Assembly: GCA_050249695.1 (NCBI GenBank)
Contig: JBFWQA010000003.1
Location: forward strand, 310,001-374,000
Length of the DNA: 64,000 nt
Direction of reading: 5' to 3'
DNA from: JACKJP01 sp050249695
GTDB taxonomy: Bacteria; Pseudomonadota; Alphaproteobacteria; Rhizobiales; Tepidamorphaceae
Positions 51,108 to 59,980 of the stretch are shown piece after piece. The notes under the pieces were generated by a model. That model was not told where the DNA came from and ran no database searches. It was given only the letters and a program-made list of their open reading frames with translations. The position numbers and the translations under genes are program-made. The first letter of the stretch is position 1; each line of letters begins with the position of its first letter.

Positions 51108-51455
51108 ATGACGACATACTCCGGTTCCTGTCATTGCGGTGAGGTGACGTTTGACGTGATGAACGATCTCACCGCGCCGGTCCGGTGCAACTGTTCGTTC
51201 TGCCGGCGGCGCGGAGCGATGCTCCACCGAGTGATGACCGAGGAATTCTGTCTAAAGAAGGGCGAGGACCGGGTTCGCGCCTATGGAAACCGGGATTTTT
51301 CCAAACATTTTTTCTGTTCCACCTGCGGCATTCACGTATTCACGCGCGTCGACCGCGAGGGTCGAAAGTCCGTGATGGTCAACCTCAACTGTATCGAGGG
51401 CCTGGAAATAGATGCCCTGACGCCGACGCATTTCGATGGCGCGCGCCTCATCTGA
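51108..51455 (+). CDS. GFA (glutathione-dependent formaldehyde-activating/CENP-V) family protein
   Basis: The 115-residue zinc protein has the GFA cysteine set: SGSCHCGEVTF, VRCNCSFCRRRGA and FFCSTCGIHVF, seven Cys that hold two zinc ions in known members. Many members are annotated as glutathione S-(hydroxymethyl) lyases, but the catalytic assignment of the wider family is weak. It lies between tolB and pal on the opposite strand, an unusual interruption of the tol-pal run, and its stop is 35 bases from the convergent tolB stop. Confidence 0.9.
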   Translation: MTTYSGSCHCGEVTFDVMNDLTAPVRCNCSFCRRRGAMLHRVMTEEFCLKKGEDRVRAYGNRDFSKHFFCSTCGIHVFTRVDREGRKSVMVNLNCIEGLEIDALTPTHFDGARLI

Positions 51456-51490
51456 CAGAGGCGCGGCGAATGGCGCGCGCCATTCGCAAG

Positions 51491-52837
51491 TCAGTTGCGC
51501 AACGGCGACCAGGCGGGGTCGGATGCCCAGGAGGGCGTCGGCACCTGCTGCTCGTTATAGCCGGTGAGATCGACGCTCCACAGCTTCGGTCCGCCGTTGG
51601 CGCCGGGCGTTTCCTTCGTGAACATGATGACCCGCCCGTTCGGGGCCCAGGTCGAGCTCTCGTTGAGATAGCCCTCGGTGAGAATGCGCTCACCCGAGCC
51701 GTCGGTCGCCATGACGCCGATCGCGAACTGTCCGCCGGCGGCGCGCGTGAAGGCGATCATGTCGCCGCGCGGCGACCATACGGGCTGTCGGTAGGAGCCC
51801 TGTCCGAAGCTGATGCGCGTCGCCTGCCCGCCGGATGCCGGCATGACGTAGATCTGCGGTGAGCCGCCGCGATCGGATTCGAAGACGATGAAACGTCCGT
51901 CCGGCGAATAGGATGGCGAAGTGTCGATCGCAGCCGAATCGGTCAGCCTTTGCGTCGCCCGCGTCTGCAGGTCCATCGCGTAGATATTGGCGTTGGCGCC
52001 CTGCTGCAGGCTCATGACGACCCGCCGTCCGTCGGGCGAGAAGCGCGGCGCCGAGGTCATGTCGGCGAAATCGCCCACGGCCTCGCGCTGCCCAGTCTCG
52101 ATATTGAGCAGATAGACGCGCGGCCGGCCGTTGGCGAAATCCATATAGGTGATTTCCTGATTGGTCGGCGAGAAACGCGGTGTGATGACAAGGCTGCCGC
52201 CATCGGTCAGATAGCGCAGGTTTGCCCCGTCCTGATCCATGATGGCGAGCCGCTTGATCCGCGAATCCTTCGGCCCGGTCTCGTCGATGAACACGACGCG
52301 CGTGTCGAAATAGCCCTTCTCGCCGGTCATGCGCTCATAGATGGCGTCGGCGATGATGTGTGCGATGCGGCGCCAGTTTTCCGGATTGGCGAAATAGCGC
52401 TGGCCGGTCATCTGCTGCTGGCCGTTGACATCCCAGAGCCGGAACTCCGCGCCGAGCCGGCCGTCGCTCTGCACGTTGACGCGGCCGGTCACCAGCGCGG
52501 TGGCCGAAATCACGCGCCAGCTGGGGAAATCCGGAACGCTGTCGAAATTCGGCGATTTCTCGATGAAGGCGTTTCGGTCGATCGGCGCAAACAGGCCGGA
52601 CCGTCTCAGATCGGCTTCGATCACCTGGCTGATCTGCCGGGCGATCTCCGGATCGCCCGCGGCGCTGCCGACGAAATCGGTCACCGCGATCGGCACCGGC
52701 TGGATCCTGCCGCGCGTGATGTCGATCTCGACCGCGGCGCGCGCGCCCGTGCCGAGCCCGGCAAGCGCCAGCACGGCAAGCATGGCCATCGCGAATATGC
52801 CGCGGCGCGCGGCGAAGTTCGGCTTTCTCGTCTGCAC
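51491..52837 (-). CDS. tolB: Tol-Pal translocation protein TolB
   Basis: Periplasmic beta-propeller that shuttles between Pal and TolA. The 448-residue product has a signal peptide (FAMAMLAVLALAGLGTGARA-like, cut before AVEIDIT), the N-terminal TolB domain (IQPVPIAVTDFVGSAAGDPE), and propeller repeats with the marks ITYMDFANGRPRVYLLNI, FSPDGRRVVMSLQQG and SPDGRFIVFESDRGGSPQIYV. It lies 20 bases after tolA. Confidence 0.97.
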   Translation of the reverse strand: MQTRKPNFAARRGIFAMAMLAVLALAGLGTGARAAVEIDITRGRIQPVPIAVTDFVGSAAGDPEIARQISQVIEADLRRSGLFAPIDRNAFIEKSPNFDSVPDFPSWRVISATALVTGRVNVQSDGRLGAEFRLWDVNGQQQMTGQRYFANPENWRRIAHIIADAIYERMTGEKGYFDTRVVFIDETGPKDSRIKRLAIMDQDGANLRYLTDGGSLVITPRFSPTNQEITYMDFANGRPRVYLLNIETGQREAVGDFADMTSAPRFSPDGRRVVMSLQQGANANIYAMDLQTRATQRLTDSAAIDTSPSYSPDGRFIVFESDRGGSPQIYVMPASGGQATRISFGQGSYRQPVWSPRGDMIAFTRAAGGQFAIGVMATDGSGERILTEGYLNESSTWAPNGRVIMFTKETPGANGGPKLWSVDLTGYNEQQVPTPSWASDPAWSPLRN

Positions 52838-52857
52838 CTAATTGTCCCTCATAGGTC

Positions 52858-53781
52858 TCACCGCAGCATGTCCCGCGGATCGAAATTCATCGTGATGTCG
52901 CGCCAGAGATGATACTTCTCCGGCGGCAATGTATAGGGCTGGCAACCCGTCACCGCCCGCATGGCCGCCTCGGCCGCGAGCTGGAAGAGCGGATCGCCGC
53001 TGGAATTCATCAGCCGCGGACCGGACTGGACGCTGCCGTCCTCCGACAGCCCCACATTCAGCTTCACCGTCAGCCCCTGTGCCTCGATCACCGCCAGCGG
53101 CGGATTGTAGCAGCGCGAAATCTGCTGGCGCAGCGCGTCGATGTCGGAGAGCGAAAGACTGTCGGCCGTGCCTTCATTGGCGCCCAGCGCCGCCGTCTGT
53201 TCCGTATTCTGCTCGGCGCTCGCCCCGCCGGTCGGTTCCGGCTGCTTGTTGAGCAGGGCCGAGATCCGGTCCGGATCGAAAGTCTGCGGCTTGGGTTTTT
53301 CCGGTTCGGCCGGCCGTTGCGGCCGCGCCTGCGGTTGCACCTTCGGCCGGCGCTCCGGCAATGGCGCATTGGCGAGCAGCTTGGGTTCTTCCGGCTTTGC
53401 CTCAGGGGCCGGCTCCGGTTCGGGCGCGGCTTCCTTCACCGGTTCCGGCTTGGGCGCGGGTTCGGGCTTGGCCACGGGCTCGGGTTTCGGCTCCGGCTTC
53501 GCCTCGGGCTTGGGTTCCGGCTTCGCTTCCGGCTTGGCCGCTTCCTTCGGCGTTTCCTCCGCCTTTTCCGGCGCCTCGATCTTGCGCACCGCCGGCGGCT
53601 TCTTTTCCTCCGATTTGGTCTCGCCGGCGGAAAGCTTCGTCACATCGGTAATGGAGACCAGATCCACAGGCAGGGCCGGCAACTCCTGGGTCTGCAACAC
53701 TTCGGCCGACGGAAACACCAGCAGCCCCCAGAGGATGAGGACCGCGTGTGCGACTGCCGAAACCGAAACGCCGAACTTCAT
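52858..53781 (-). CDS. tolA: Tol-Pal protein TolA
   Basis: Inner-membrane anchored protein that spans the periplasm to TolB/Pal using proton-motive force from TolQR. The 307-residue product has an N-terminal TM helix (VSAVAHAVLILWGLLVFPSA), a long Pro/Lys/Glu/Ala-rich rod (residues about 65-175, repeated PEPKPE and PKPEA units) and a C-terminal TolA/TonB-like domain (ISRCYNPPLAVIEAQGLTVK, NSSGDPLFQLAAEAAMRAV). The rod is Pro-rich rather than the Ala/Lys/Glu helix of enteric TolA. Confidence 0.92.
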   Translation of the reverse strand: MKFGVSVSAVAHAVLILWGLLVFPSAEVLQTQELPALPVDLVSITDVTKLSAGETKSEEKKPPAVRKIEAPEKAEETPKEAAKPEAKPEPKPEAKPEPKPEPVAKPEPAPKPEPVKEAAPEPEPAPEAKPEEPKLLANAPLPERRPKVQPQARPQRPAEPEKPKPQTFDPDRISALLNKQPEPTGGASAEQNTEQTAALGANEGTADSLSLSDIDALRQQISRCYNPPLAVIEAQGLTVKLNVGLSEDGSVQSGPRLMNSSGDPLFQLAAEAAMRAVTGCQPYTLPPEKYHLWRDITMNFDPRDMLR

Positions 53782-53786
53782 GTCGG

Positions 53787-54221
<435 letters not shown>

Positions 54222-54233
54222 GTGCGTGACCCT

Positions 54234-54932
54234 TTAATTCCGCTCATCCAATTGCCGCGAAAGTATGGCCGAGAACTCGTCCGCGAAGCTGTCCATCCGG
54301 CCGACGAGGCGGCCTGCCTGACCCGAAAACCTGTTATAGGCGACGACCGCGGGGATGGCAGCGAGAAGGCCGAGCGCGGTCGCGAAAAGCGCTTCGGCGA
54401 TGCCCGGCGCGACCACCGTCAGATTCGTGCTCTTGGAAGCGGCTATCGCCTGGAAGCTCGTCATGATGCCCCAGACCGTCCCGAACAGCCCGACGAACGG
54501 CGCCGTCGACCCGACAGTGGCCAGAAACAGGAGCCGCGACTCCAGACGGTCGGCCTCGCGGTTGGCGGTGACGTCCATCACCTTCTCGATGCGCATCTGC
54601 AGGCCCGGCCCGAGCGCGGCCCCGGTTTCGTGACTGCGCTTCCACTCGCGCATCGCCGCCACGAAGACGGCCGACAGTCCGGCATTCGCCCGCGCCTGCA
54701 GCGTCTTGTAGAGATCGTCGAGCGAATGCCCCGACCAGAACACCTTCTCGAAGCGGTCCATCTGCCTGACGGTCCGGCGATAGAGCACATATTTGTCGAA
54801 AATGATCGCCCAGCTCCAGACCGAGGCCGCGAGCAGCCCGATCATCACGAGCTTGACCACGATATGCGCCTGGAGGAACAGCGCGATCAGCGAAACGTCG
54901 CTCGCGGGCGCGGCAACATCGACCGGATTCAT
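54234..54932 (-). CDS. tolQ: Tol-Pal protein TolQ
   Basis: ExbB/MotA-like proton channel subunit (232 residues, three TM helices). Recognisable parts are LFLQAHIVVKLVMIGLLAAS (TM1), LATVGSTAPFVGLFGTVWGI (TM2, the family signature with Thr lining the channel) and GIAEALFATALGLLAAIPAV (TM3). First of the tolQ-tolR-tolA-tolB genes; ybgC precedes it by 201 bases. That gap holds a weak CtrA-like TTAA-N7-TTACT at 55109 but no gene. Confidence 0.96.
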   Translation of the reverse strand: MNPVDVAAPASDVSLIALFLQAHIVVKLVMIGLLAASVWSWAIIFDKYVLYRRTVRQMDRFEKVFWSGHSLDDLYKTLQARANAGLSAVFVAAMREWKRSHETGAALGPGLQMRIEKVMDVTANREADRLESRLLFLATVGSTAPFVGLFGTVWGIMTSFQAIAASKSTNLTVVAPGIAEALFATALGLLAAIPAVVAYNRFSGQAGRLVGRMDSFADEFSAILSRQLDERN

Positions 54933-55133
54933 GTCAGTACTGATCCCTCAAATGAAAACAACCGGAGCGGCAAGCGTTACCGCGCCTTCCGGTCGAACTG
55001 GATTCCAAGGCCCATCCCCAAGAGCAACGTGCCACCACTGCCTGCCGATTGGGGCGAAACGATGGGAAAATCGTCCCCGTCGGCACGATCCAAAATGCTA
55101 AAACATGGTTAATTTGCGGTTACTGCCGGCCCG

Positions 55134-55544
55134 TCAGATAACCGCGCCGCCGCCGAGCCTTTCGCGAAGTCCGGGAGGAATGCGCTGGGCCTGTCCCTGC
55201 GCATCGACGACGGCGACCTGCACATCGGCGGAAACCAGAAGCTCGCCGTCGCGCTCGACCCGCTGCTGCAAGGTCATCGATGCCCCGCGTATTTCCGCCG
55301 GCACGGTGACGACCGTAATCAGATCGTCCATGCGCGCCGGACGCCGGAAGTCGATCGACATCCGGCGCACCACGAAGGCGAGCCCTTCCATCTGGGCATG
55401 CATCTCCTGCTGCCCGACACCCGCTTCACGCAGGATTTCGGTGCGTCCGCGCTCCATGAAGCGCAGATAGCTCGCGTGGTAGACGAGGCCAGAGAAATCC
55501 GTGTCCTCATAATAGATGCGGATCGTCATACGGTGTTCGCTCAT
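55134..55544 (-). CDS. ybgC: Acyl-CoA thioesterase YbgC (Tol-Pal associated)
   Basis: Hot-dog fold thioesterase of the 4-hydroxybenzoyl-CoA thioesterase group (136 residues) that usually heads the tol-pal operon. The active-site block is RIYYEDTDFSGLVYHASYLRF with catalytic Asp, followed by FMERGRTEILREAG. In E. coli it acts on short-chain and malonyl-CoA; its link to Tol-Pal is through conserved neighbourhood. Confidence 0.93.
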   Translation of the reverse strand: MSEHRMTIRIYYEDTDFSGLVYHASYLRFMERGRTEILREAGVGQQEMHAQMEGLAFVVRRMSIDFRRPARMDDLITVVTVPAEIRGASMTLQQRVERDGELLVSADVQVAVVDAQGQAQRIPPGLRERLGGGAVI

Positions 55545-55707
55545 CGGGTGCGGAAGCTCCCTTGTCCCGCGGCACGGATTTGCGAGACCATAGCGAAGCG
55601 ATGGCGGCGTGCAACCCGTGCGGAATGCGGGCGTTCACCCGCCGGCAATACTGCCGTGGCAGGCTGCGCCGCGAGAGGAATCGGAGGCGGGGCCGTAAGG
55701 AGTTCTG

Positions 55708-56529
55708 ATGGTGAGGAGAATCGCGAAACATCTCGTCGCCGGCGCTGCTGCGCTGGGGTTCTTTATTCCGCTCGTCCCGAATGCGCAGGCCGCCCAGTGC
55801 AATCCGCAGGGCGGCTTCACCATGTTCATCGCCGAGTTTTCCGCCGAAGCGAGACGCCAGGGCATTTCGCAGCGTACCATCGACCATGCCCTTTCCGGCG
55901 TCATCCCGAACCCGGCCGTGCTGCGTCTTGACCGCAACCAGCAGCACTTCAAGGTCAGTTTCGAAAAATTCGTCGCCCAGCGCGTCACCGCCGCGCGCCT
56001 GAGCAAGGCGGGGAAAATGCTGCGGCAGCACGCGACGCTGTTCGATTCCATCGAGGCGCGGTTCGGCGTCGCCCGCGAGGTCATCGTCGCCATCTGGGCG
56101 ATGGAGACCGACTTCGGCACCAACACCGGCAACATGTCGTCCATTCGCTCGCTGGCGACGCTGGCGCATGACTGCCGCCGCACGCAGCTCTTCCAGGGCG
56201 AACTCATGGCCGCGCTGATGATCCTTGAACGCGGCGACATGAGCGCCGACCAGATGCGCGGCGCCTGGGCGGGCGAACTCGGGCAGACCCAGTTCCTCGC
56301 CTCCAATTACCTGCGCCTGGCGGTGGATTTCGACGGCGACCGGCGGCGCGACCTCATCCGTTCCGTCCCCGACGCGCTCGCCTCCACCGCGAACTATCTG
56401 AAGGCCTATGGCTGGCAGCGCGGCGGCAACTGGCAGCCGGGCTCGGCGAATTTCGAGGTCATCAAGCAGTGGAACAAGTCGGAGAACTACGCCCGTGCCA
56501 TTGCGCTCTTCGCCGACAAGTTGACCTGA
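55708..56529 (+). CDS. Lytic murein transglycosylase, MltB-like
   Basis: Periplasmic enzyme that cleaves peptidoglycan to 1,6-anhydromuropeptides. The 273-residue product has a signal peptide (AAALGFFIPLVPNAQA) and a family 3 domain: catalytic Glu in AIWAMETDFGTNTGNM, then AGELGQTQFLASNYLRLAVDFDGD and ASTANYLKAYGW. It lacks a lipobox, so it is soluble or peripherally bound. It sits between ybgC and ruvB on the other strand, 9 bases from the convergent ruvB stop. Confidence 0.92.
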   Translation: MVRRIAKHLVAGAAALGFFIPLVPNAQAAQCNPQGGFTMFIAEFSAEARRQGISQRTIDHALSGVIPNPAVLRLDRNQQHFKVSFEKFVAQRVTAARLSKAGKMLRQHATLFDSIEARFGVAREVIVAIWAMETDFGTNTGNMSSIRSLATLAHDCRRTQLFQGELMAALMILERGDMSADQMRGAWAGELGQTQFLASNYLRLAVDFDGDRRRDLIRSVPDALASTANYLKAYGWQRGGNWQPGSANFEVIKQWNKSENYARAIALFADKLT

Positions 56530-56538
56530 CGAGGCCCG

Positions 56539-57573
56539 CTATTCGTCCGTTCCGTTGAACAGGCCGAACTGCGCCGGATCGCGCTGCGGCTCGGCGAGCC
56601 CGAGATGGCGGAAGGCATGCGGCGTCAGCACCCGCCCGCGCGGCGTGCGCTGGATGAAGCCCTTCTGGATCAGATAGGGTTCGATGATTTCCTCGATGGC
56701 GTCGCGCGGTTCCGACAGCGCCGCGGCGATCGTCTCGATGCCGACCGGCCCGCCGCCGAATTTTTCCGCGACCGTTCCGAGATAGCGCCGGTCGAGCCCG
56801 TCGAGCCCTTCCGGATCGACTTCCAGCGCCAGCAGTGCCTTGTCGGCCATCGCCGAATCGATCGTCTCGGCGCCGGCGACGGCGGCGAAATCGCGCACCC
56901 GCCGGAGCAGCCTTCCCGCCACGCGCGGCGTGCCGCGCGCGCGCCGTGCGATCTCGTGCGCCCCGTCGTCGGATATCGAAACCCCCATGACGCGCGCGCC
57001 GCGCCGGACGATCAGTTCCAGCTCGTCAATGTCGTAGAAATTGAGCCGCACCGGAATGCCGAACCGGTCGCGCAGCGGCGTCGTCAGCAGCCCGGTGCGT
57101 GTCGTCGCCGCGACGAGCGTGAAGCGGGCAAGATCGATCTTCACCGAGCGCGCCGCCGGACCCTCGCCGATGATGAGGTCGAGCTGAAAATCCTCCATCG
57201 CCGGATAGAGCACCTCTTCCACCGCCGGATTGAGCCGGTGAATTTCGTCGATGAAGAGGACGTCGCGGTCCTCAAGATTGGTCAGCAGCGCGGCGAGATC
57301 GCCGGCCTTCGCGATCACGGGGCCGGATGTCGCGCGGAAATTGACGCCGAGTTCGCGGGCGAGGATTTGCGCCAGCGTCGTCTTGCCGAGCCCGGGCGGG
57401 CCGGCGAACAAAGTGTGGTCCAGCGCCTCCCCGCGCGAGCGCGCGGCCTCTATGAAGATCTTCAGATTGGCGCGCGCCTGCTTCTGGCCGACGAATTCGT
57501 CCAGCATCTGGGGCCGCAGGCTCGCCCCCAGATCCTCGTCGCGTTCCAGTGCGTCGACCAGCCGCTCGCTCAA
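56539..57573 (-). CDS. ruvB: Holliday junction DNA helicase RuvB
   Basis: AAA+ motor for branch migration (344 residues). SLRPQMLDEFVGQKQARANL, Walker A LFAGPPGLGKTTLAQILARE, Walker B VLFIDEIHRLNPAVEE, sensor TRTGLLTTPLRDRFGI and the C-terminal winged helix QKGFIQRTPRGRVLTPHAF are all present. Its ATG overlaps the ruvA stop as ATGA. Confidence 0.97.
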   Translation of the reverse strand: MSERLVDALERDEDLGASLRPQMLDEFVGQKQARANLKIFIEAARSRGEALDHTLFAGPPGLGKTTLAQILARELGVNFRATSGPVIAKAGDLAALLTNLEDRDVLFIDEIHRLNPAVEEVLYPAMEDFQLDLIIGEGPAARSVKIDLARFTLVAATTRTGLLTTPLRDRFGIPVRLNFYDIDELELIVRRGARVMGVSISDDGAHEIARRARGTPRVAGRLLRRVRDFAAVAGAETIDSAMADKALLALEVDPEGLDGLDRRYLGTVAEKFGGGPVGIETIAAALSEPRDAIEEIIEPYLIQKGFIQRTPRGRVLTPHAFRHLGLAEPQRDPAQFGLFNGTDE

Positions 57574-58187
57574 CTTGCCAGCTCCTTAAGCCCCTGCCGG
57601 ATCAGTTCCTCGGTCGAGGCCTCGCCGCCCGATTTCGTCAGCGCGCTGGCGACCGCGGCACCCGCCTGCGCCCGGCCGTAGCCGAGATTGACCAGCGCCG
57701 AGATGGCGTCCCGTCCCGCAGAGCGGACCTCCGTTTCGCCTGCCTCCGCAGCTGTCGGCGAGAACTCCGCCGAGGCCAGCGCCAGCGCGGGCGCCTTGTC
57801 CTTCAGTTCCGAGACGATGCGGGTCGCGACCTTGGGCCCGACGCCAGGCGCCCGCGAAACCATCACCTTGTCGCCATAGGCGATCGCGCTTTCAAGCTCC
57901 TTCGGGCTGAGCGTGGAGAGAATCGCCAGCGCCACCTTCGTGCCGACGCCCTGGACCTGATCGAGCAGCCCGTACCATTCGCGCTCCGCGCGCGTTGCAA
58001 AACCGACGAGACGGATGGCGTTCTCGGAAACCAGCATTTCGGTATGCAGCACAGCCGGCTCGCCGGTCGCCGGCAGCGCATCGAGCGTCTTTGCCGAACA
58101 GGCGACCCGGTAGCCGACGCCGCCGACATCGATGATCGCCCAGTCAGGCCCCTTGTCCTCGACGATCCCCTTCAAAAGCGCGATCAT
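57570..58187 (-). CDS. ruvA: Holliday junction DNA helicase subunit RuvA
   Basis: Junction-binding subunit (205 residues). I chose ATG 58187 (MIALLKGIVEDKGPDWAIID), the family start; the frame extends to 58232. OB-fold N-terminus, helix-hairpin-helix motifs (LLDQVQGVGTKVALAILSTL, RAPGVGPKVATRIVSELKDK) and a C-terminal RuvB-interacting domain (ISALVNLGYGRAQAGAAVAS) are in order. It follows ruvC by 97 bases. Confidence 0.95.
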   Translation of the reverse strand: MIALLKGIVEDKGPDWAIIDVGGVGYRVACSAKTLDALPATGEPAVLHTEMLVSENAIRLVGFATRAEREWYGLLDQVQGVGTKVALAILSTLSPKELESAIAYGDKVMVSRAPGVGPKVATRIVSELKDKAPALALASAEFSPTAAEAGETEVRSAGRDAISALVNLGYGRAQAGAAVASALTKSGGEASTEELIRQGLKELAS

Positions 58188-58284
58188 GCCCGCCCCGTTC
58201 GCCTTCGGTTCCGCCCGCAATGGAACCGGCAACCCGTCTGAGGCTTACTGCCGAAATGTTGAGAACAAGTCAAGAACATGACGC

Positions 58285-58779
58285 TCAGGCCCTGACGGCG
58301 GTGCGGTGATGGGCATGACAGATGGCGATGGCCAGCGCGTCGGCGGAATCGTCGCTGTCGAAGTCTGCGCGCGGCAGCAGCACCTTGACCATCATGCGGA
58401 TCTGCCGCTTGTCGCCATGGCCCGCGCCGACCAGAGTCTTCTTGACCTGATTGGGCGCATACTCGCCGACCGGCAACCCCGCCAGCGCCGGCACCAGCAT
58501 GGCGACGCCACGCGCCTGCCCGAGCTTCAGCGTGGCCGCCGCGTTCATGTTCACGAAGGTCTGCTCGACCGCCGCCTCGTCGGGCTTCAGCGAACCGATC
58601 ACATCGGCAAGCCCGTCATGGATCGCGACCAGCCGGTGCGCCAATGGTCCATCGGTCGGCGCGCCGATCGTGCCGGCTGCGACGAAGGCCAGCGCGTTGC
58701 CGGTCTGCTCGATCACGCCCCAGCCGGTACGGCGCAGGCCCGGATCGATGCCGATGATGCGAATCGTTTTTGCGCTCAT
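58285..58779 (-). CDS. ruvC: Holliday junction resolvase RuvC
   Basis: Endonuclease that cuts Holliday junctions symmetrically (164 residues). The RNase H-like acidic active site is visible: D in IIGIDPGLRRTGWG, E in EAAVEQTFVNMNA and the D pair in DDSADALAIAICHAH. KTLVGAGHGDKRQI-like residues are also typical. It starts the ruvC-ruvA-ruvB group. Confidence 0.96.
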   Translation of the reverse strand: MSAKTIRIIGIDPGLRRTGWGVIEQTGNALAFVAAGTIGAPTDGPLAHRLVAIHDGLADVIGSLKPDEAAVEQTFVNMNAAATLKLGQARGVAMLVPALAGLPVGEYAPNQVKKTLVGAGHGDKRQIRMMVKVLLPRADFDSDDSADALAIAICHAHHRTAVRA

Positions 58780-58832
58780 GGCGCAGAGGGTGAAGGAAGG
58801 GGGCGGTTTGCGCCAGAGCGCGAGGCGGCCCG

Positions 58833-59117
58833 CTAGCGGTCGGCGTGGCCGAGATCGCGTTCAGGCGCGATGATGTCGCGCAGCCGCTGCTTGACTTCCT
58901 TGGCTTCCGGGAAGCGCTCCTCGCTCTTGCGGTCCCAGATCACCCGGTCGTCGACGGCGACGCGGAAGACTCCGCCGGTCGTATCGGGGATCAGCGCGAC
59001 CTCGCCGATTTCCGGCCCGAAGGTCGACAGCAGTTCCTGGCCCAGCCACGCCGCCCGCAGCATCCAGTTGCATGAGGTGCAGTAGCGGATGGCGATGCGG
59101 GGACCGGGCGTTTCCAT
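58833..59117 (-). CDS. SelT/SelW/SelH family thioredoxin-like protein
   Basis: A 94-residue Rdx-family protein: the N-terminal RIAIRYCTSCNWMLRAAWLG holds the redox CxxC (the Cys version of the selenoprotein CxxU), then LLSTFGPEIGEVALIPDTTGG and the GGVFRVAVDDRVIWDRKSE block. Proposed thiol-redox function is from eukaryotic selenoproteins; the bacterial role is unknown. It lies between yebC (7 bases downstream of its predecessor) and ruvC on the same strand, so it is probably in the yebC-ruv transcript. Confidence 0.88.
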   Translation of the reverse strand: METPGPRIAIRYCTSCNWMLRAAWLGQELLSTFGPEIGEVALIPDTTGGVFRVAVDDRVIWDRKSEERFPEAKEVKQRLRDIIAPERDLGHADR

Positions 59118-59124
59118 TTCTGCC

Positions 59125-59874
59125 TCAGGCCGCCGTCAGCTTGGCCAGCGTCTCGTCGTCGATCTCGTAATTGGCGTAGACGTTCTGGACGTCGTCATCG
59201 TCCTCAAGCGTGTCGATCAGCTTCATGATCGACATCGCCTTGTCCTCGTCGACCGGCGTGCCGTTCTGCGGGCGCCAGATCGCCTTGATCGATTCCGCCT
59301 CGCCCAGCGCGCTGTCGAGCGTTGCGGAAACCTCGCCGAGATCCTCGAACGCGCAGATGATCACATGGCCGCTTTCGTCGCTCTGACAATCCTCCGCACC
59401 CGCCTCGATCGCCGCCTCCAGCACCTTCTCCGCGTCCCCCGCCCCGGCCGGATAGACGATTTCGCCGACACGGTCGAACATGAAGGAAACCGAGCCGGTC
59501 TCGCCGAGCGCGCCGCCCGACTTGGTGAAATAGGAGCGCACCGCCCCCGCCGTCCGGTTGCGGTTGTCGGTCAGCGCCTCGACGATGACGGCGACGCCGC
59601 CGGGGCCGTAGCCCTCATAGCGGATCTCCTCGTAATTCTCGCCGTCGCCGCCCGTCGCCTTCTTGATCGCCCGCTCGATATTGTCCTTGGGCATCGACTG
59701 CGCCTTGGCGTTCTGCACCGCCAGCCTCAGACGCGGATTCATCGCCGGATCCGGCATCCCCGTCTTCGCCGCGACGGTGATCTCGCGCGCCAGCTTTGAG
59801 AAGAGTTTGGAGCGCGCGGCATCCTGCCGCCCCTTGCGGTGCATGATGTTCTTGAACTGTGAATGACCGGCCAA
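59125..59874 (-). CDS. yebC: YebC/PmpR family translation/transcription factor
   Basis: Conserved YebC family (249 residues). Members have been described as DNA-binding regulators (PmpR) and, more recently, as factors that relieve ribosome stalling at prolines. The start is TTG 59874: it gives the invariant N-terminus (L)AGHSQFKNIMHRKGRQDA and has GAGGAG 6 bases upstream; the frame extends to 59961 but without homology. GMPDPAMNPRLRLAVQNAKA and EIRYEGYGPGGVAVIVEALT are standard blocks. It precedes the SelW-like gene and ruvC. Confidence 0.95.
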   Translation of the reverse strand: MAGHSQFKNIMHRKGRQDAARSKLFSKLAREITVAAKTGMPDPAMNPRLRLAVQNAKAQSMPKDNIERAIKKATGGDGENYEEIRYEGYGPGGVAVIVEALTDNRNRTAGAVRSYFTKSGGALGETGSVSFMFDRVGEIVYPAGAGDAEKVLEAAIEAGAEDCQSDESGHVIICAFEDLGEVSATLDSALGEAESIKAIWRPQNGTPVDEDKAMSIMKLIDTLEDDDDVQNVYANYEIDDETLAKLTAA

Positions 59875-59980
59875 GTCTCGCTCCTCGTATCGTTCCCGAA
59901 AGCTGCCTCGTGGATTTTCGGCTATCGGCGACGTTCTAGATTTGAGACGCCGGAATCTCAAGAGCCCGCATCGTCCGGCT

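Noticed and set aside
55109..55124. CtrA box upstream of tolQ (TTAA-N7-TTACT)
   Set aside because: The second half has two mismatches and lies 177 bases before tolQ; not strong enough to report as a site.
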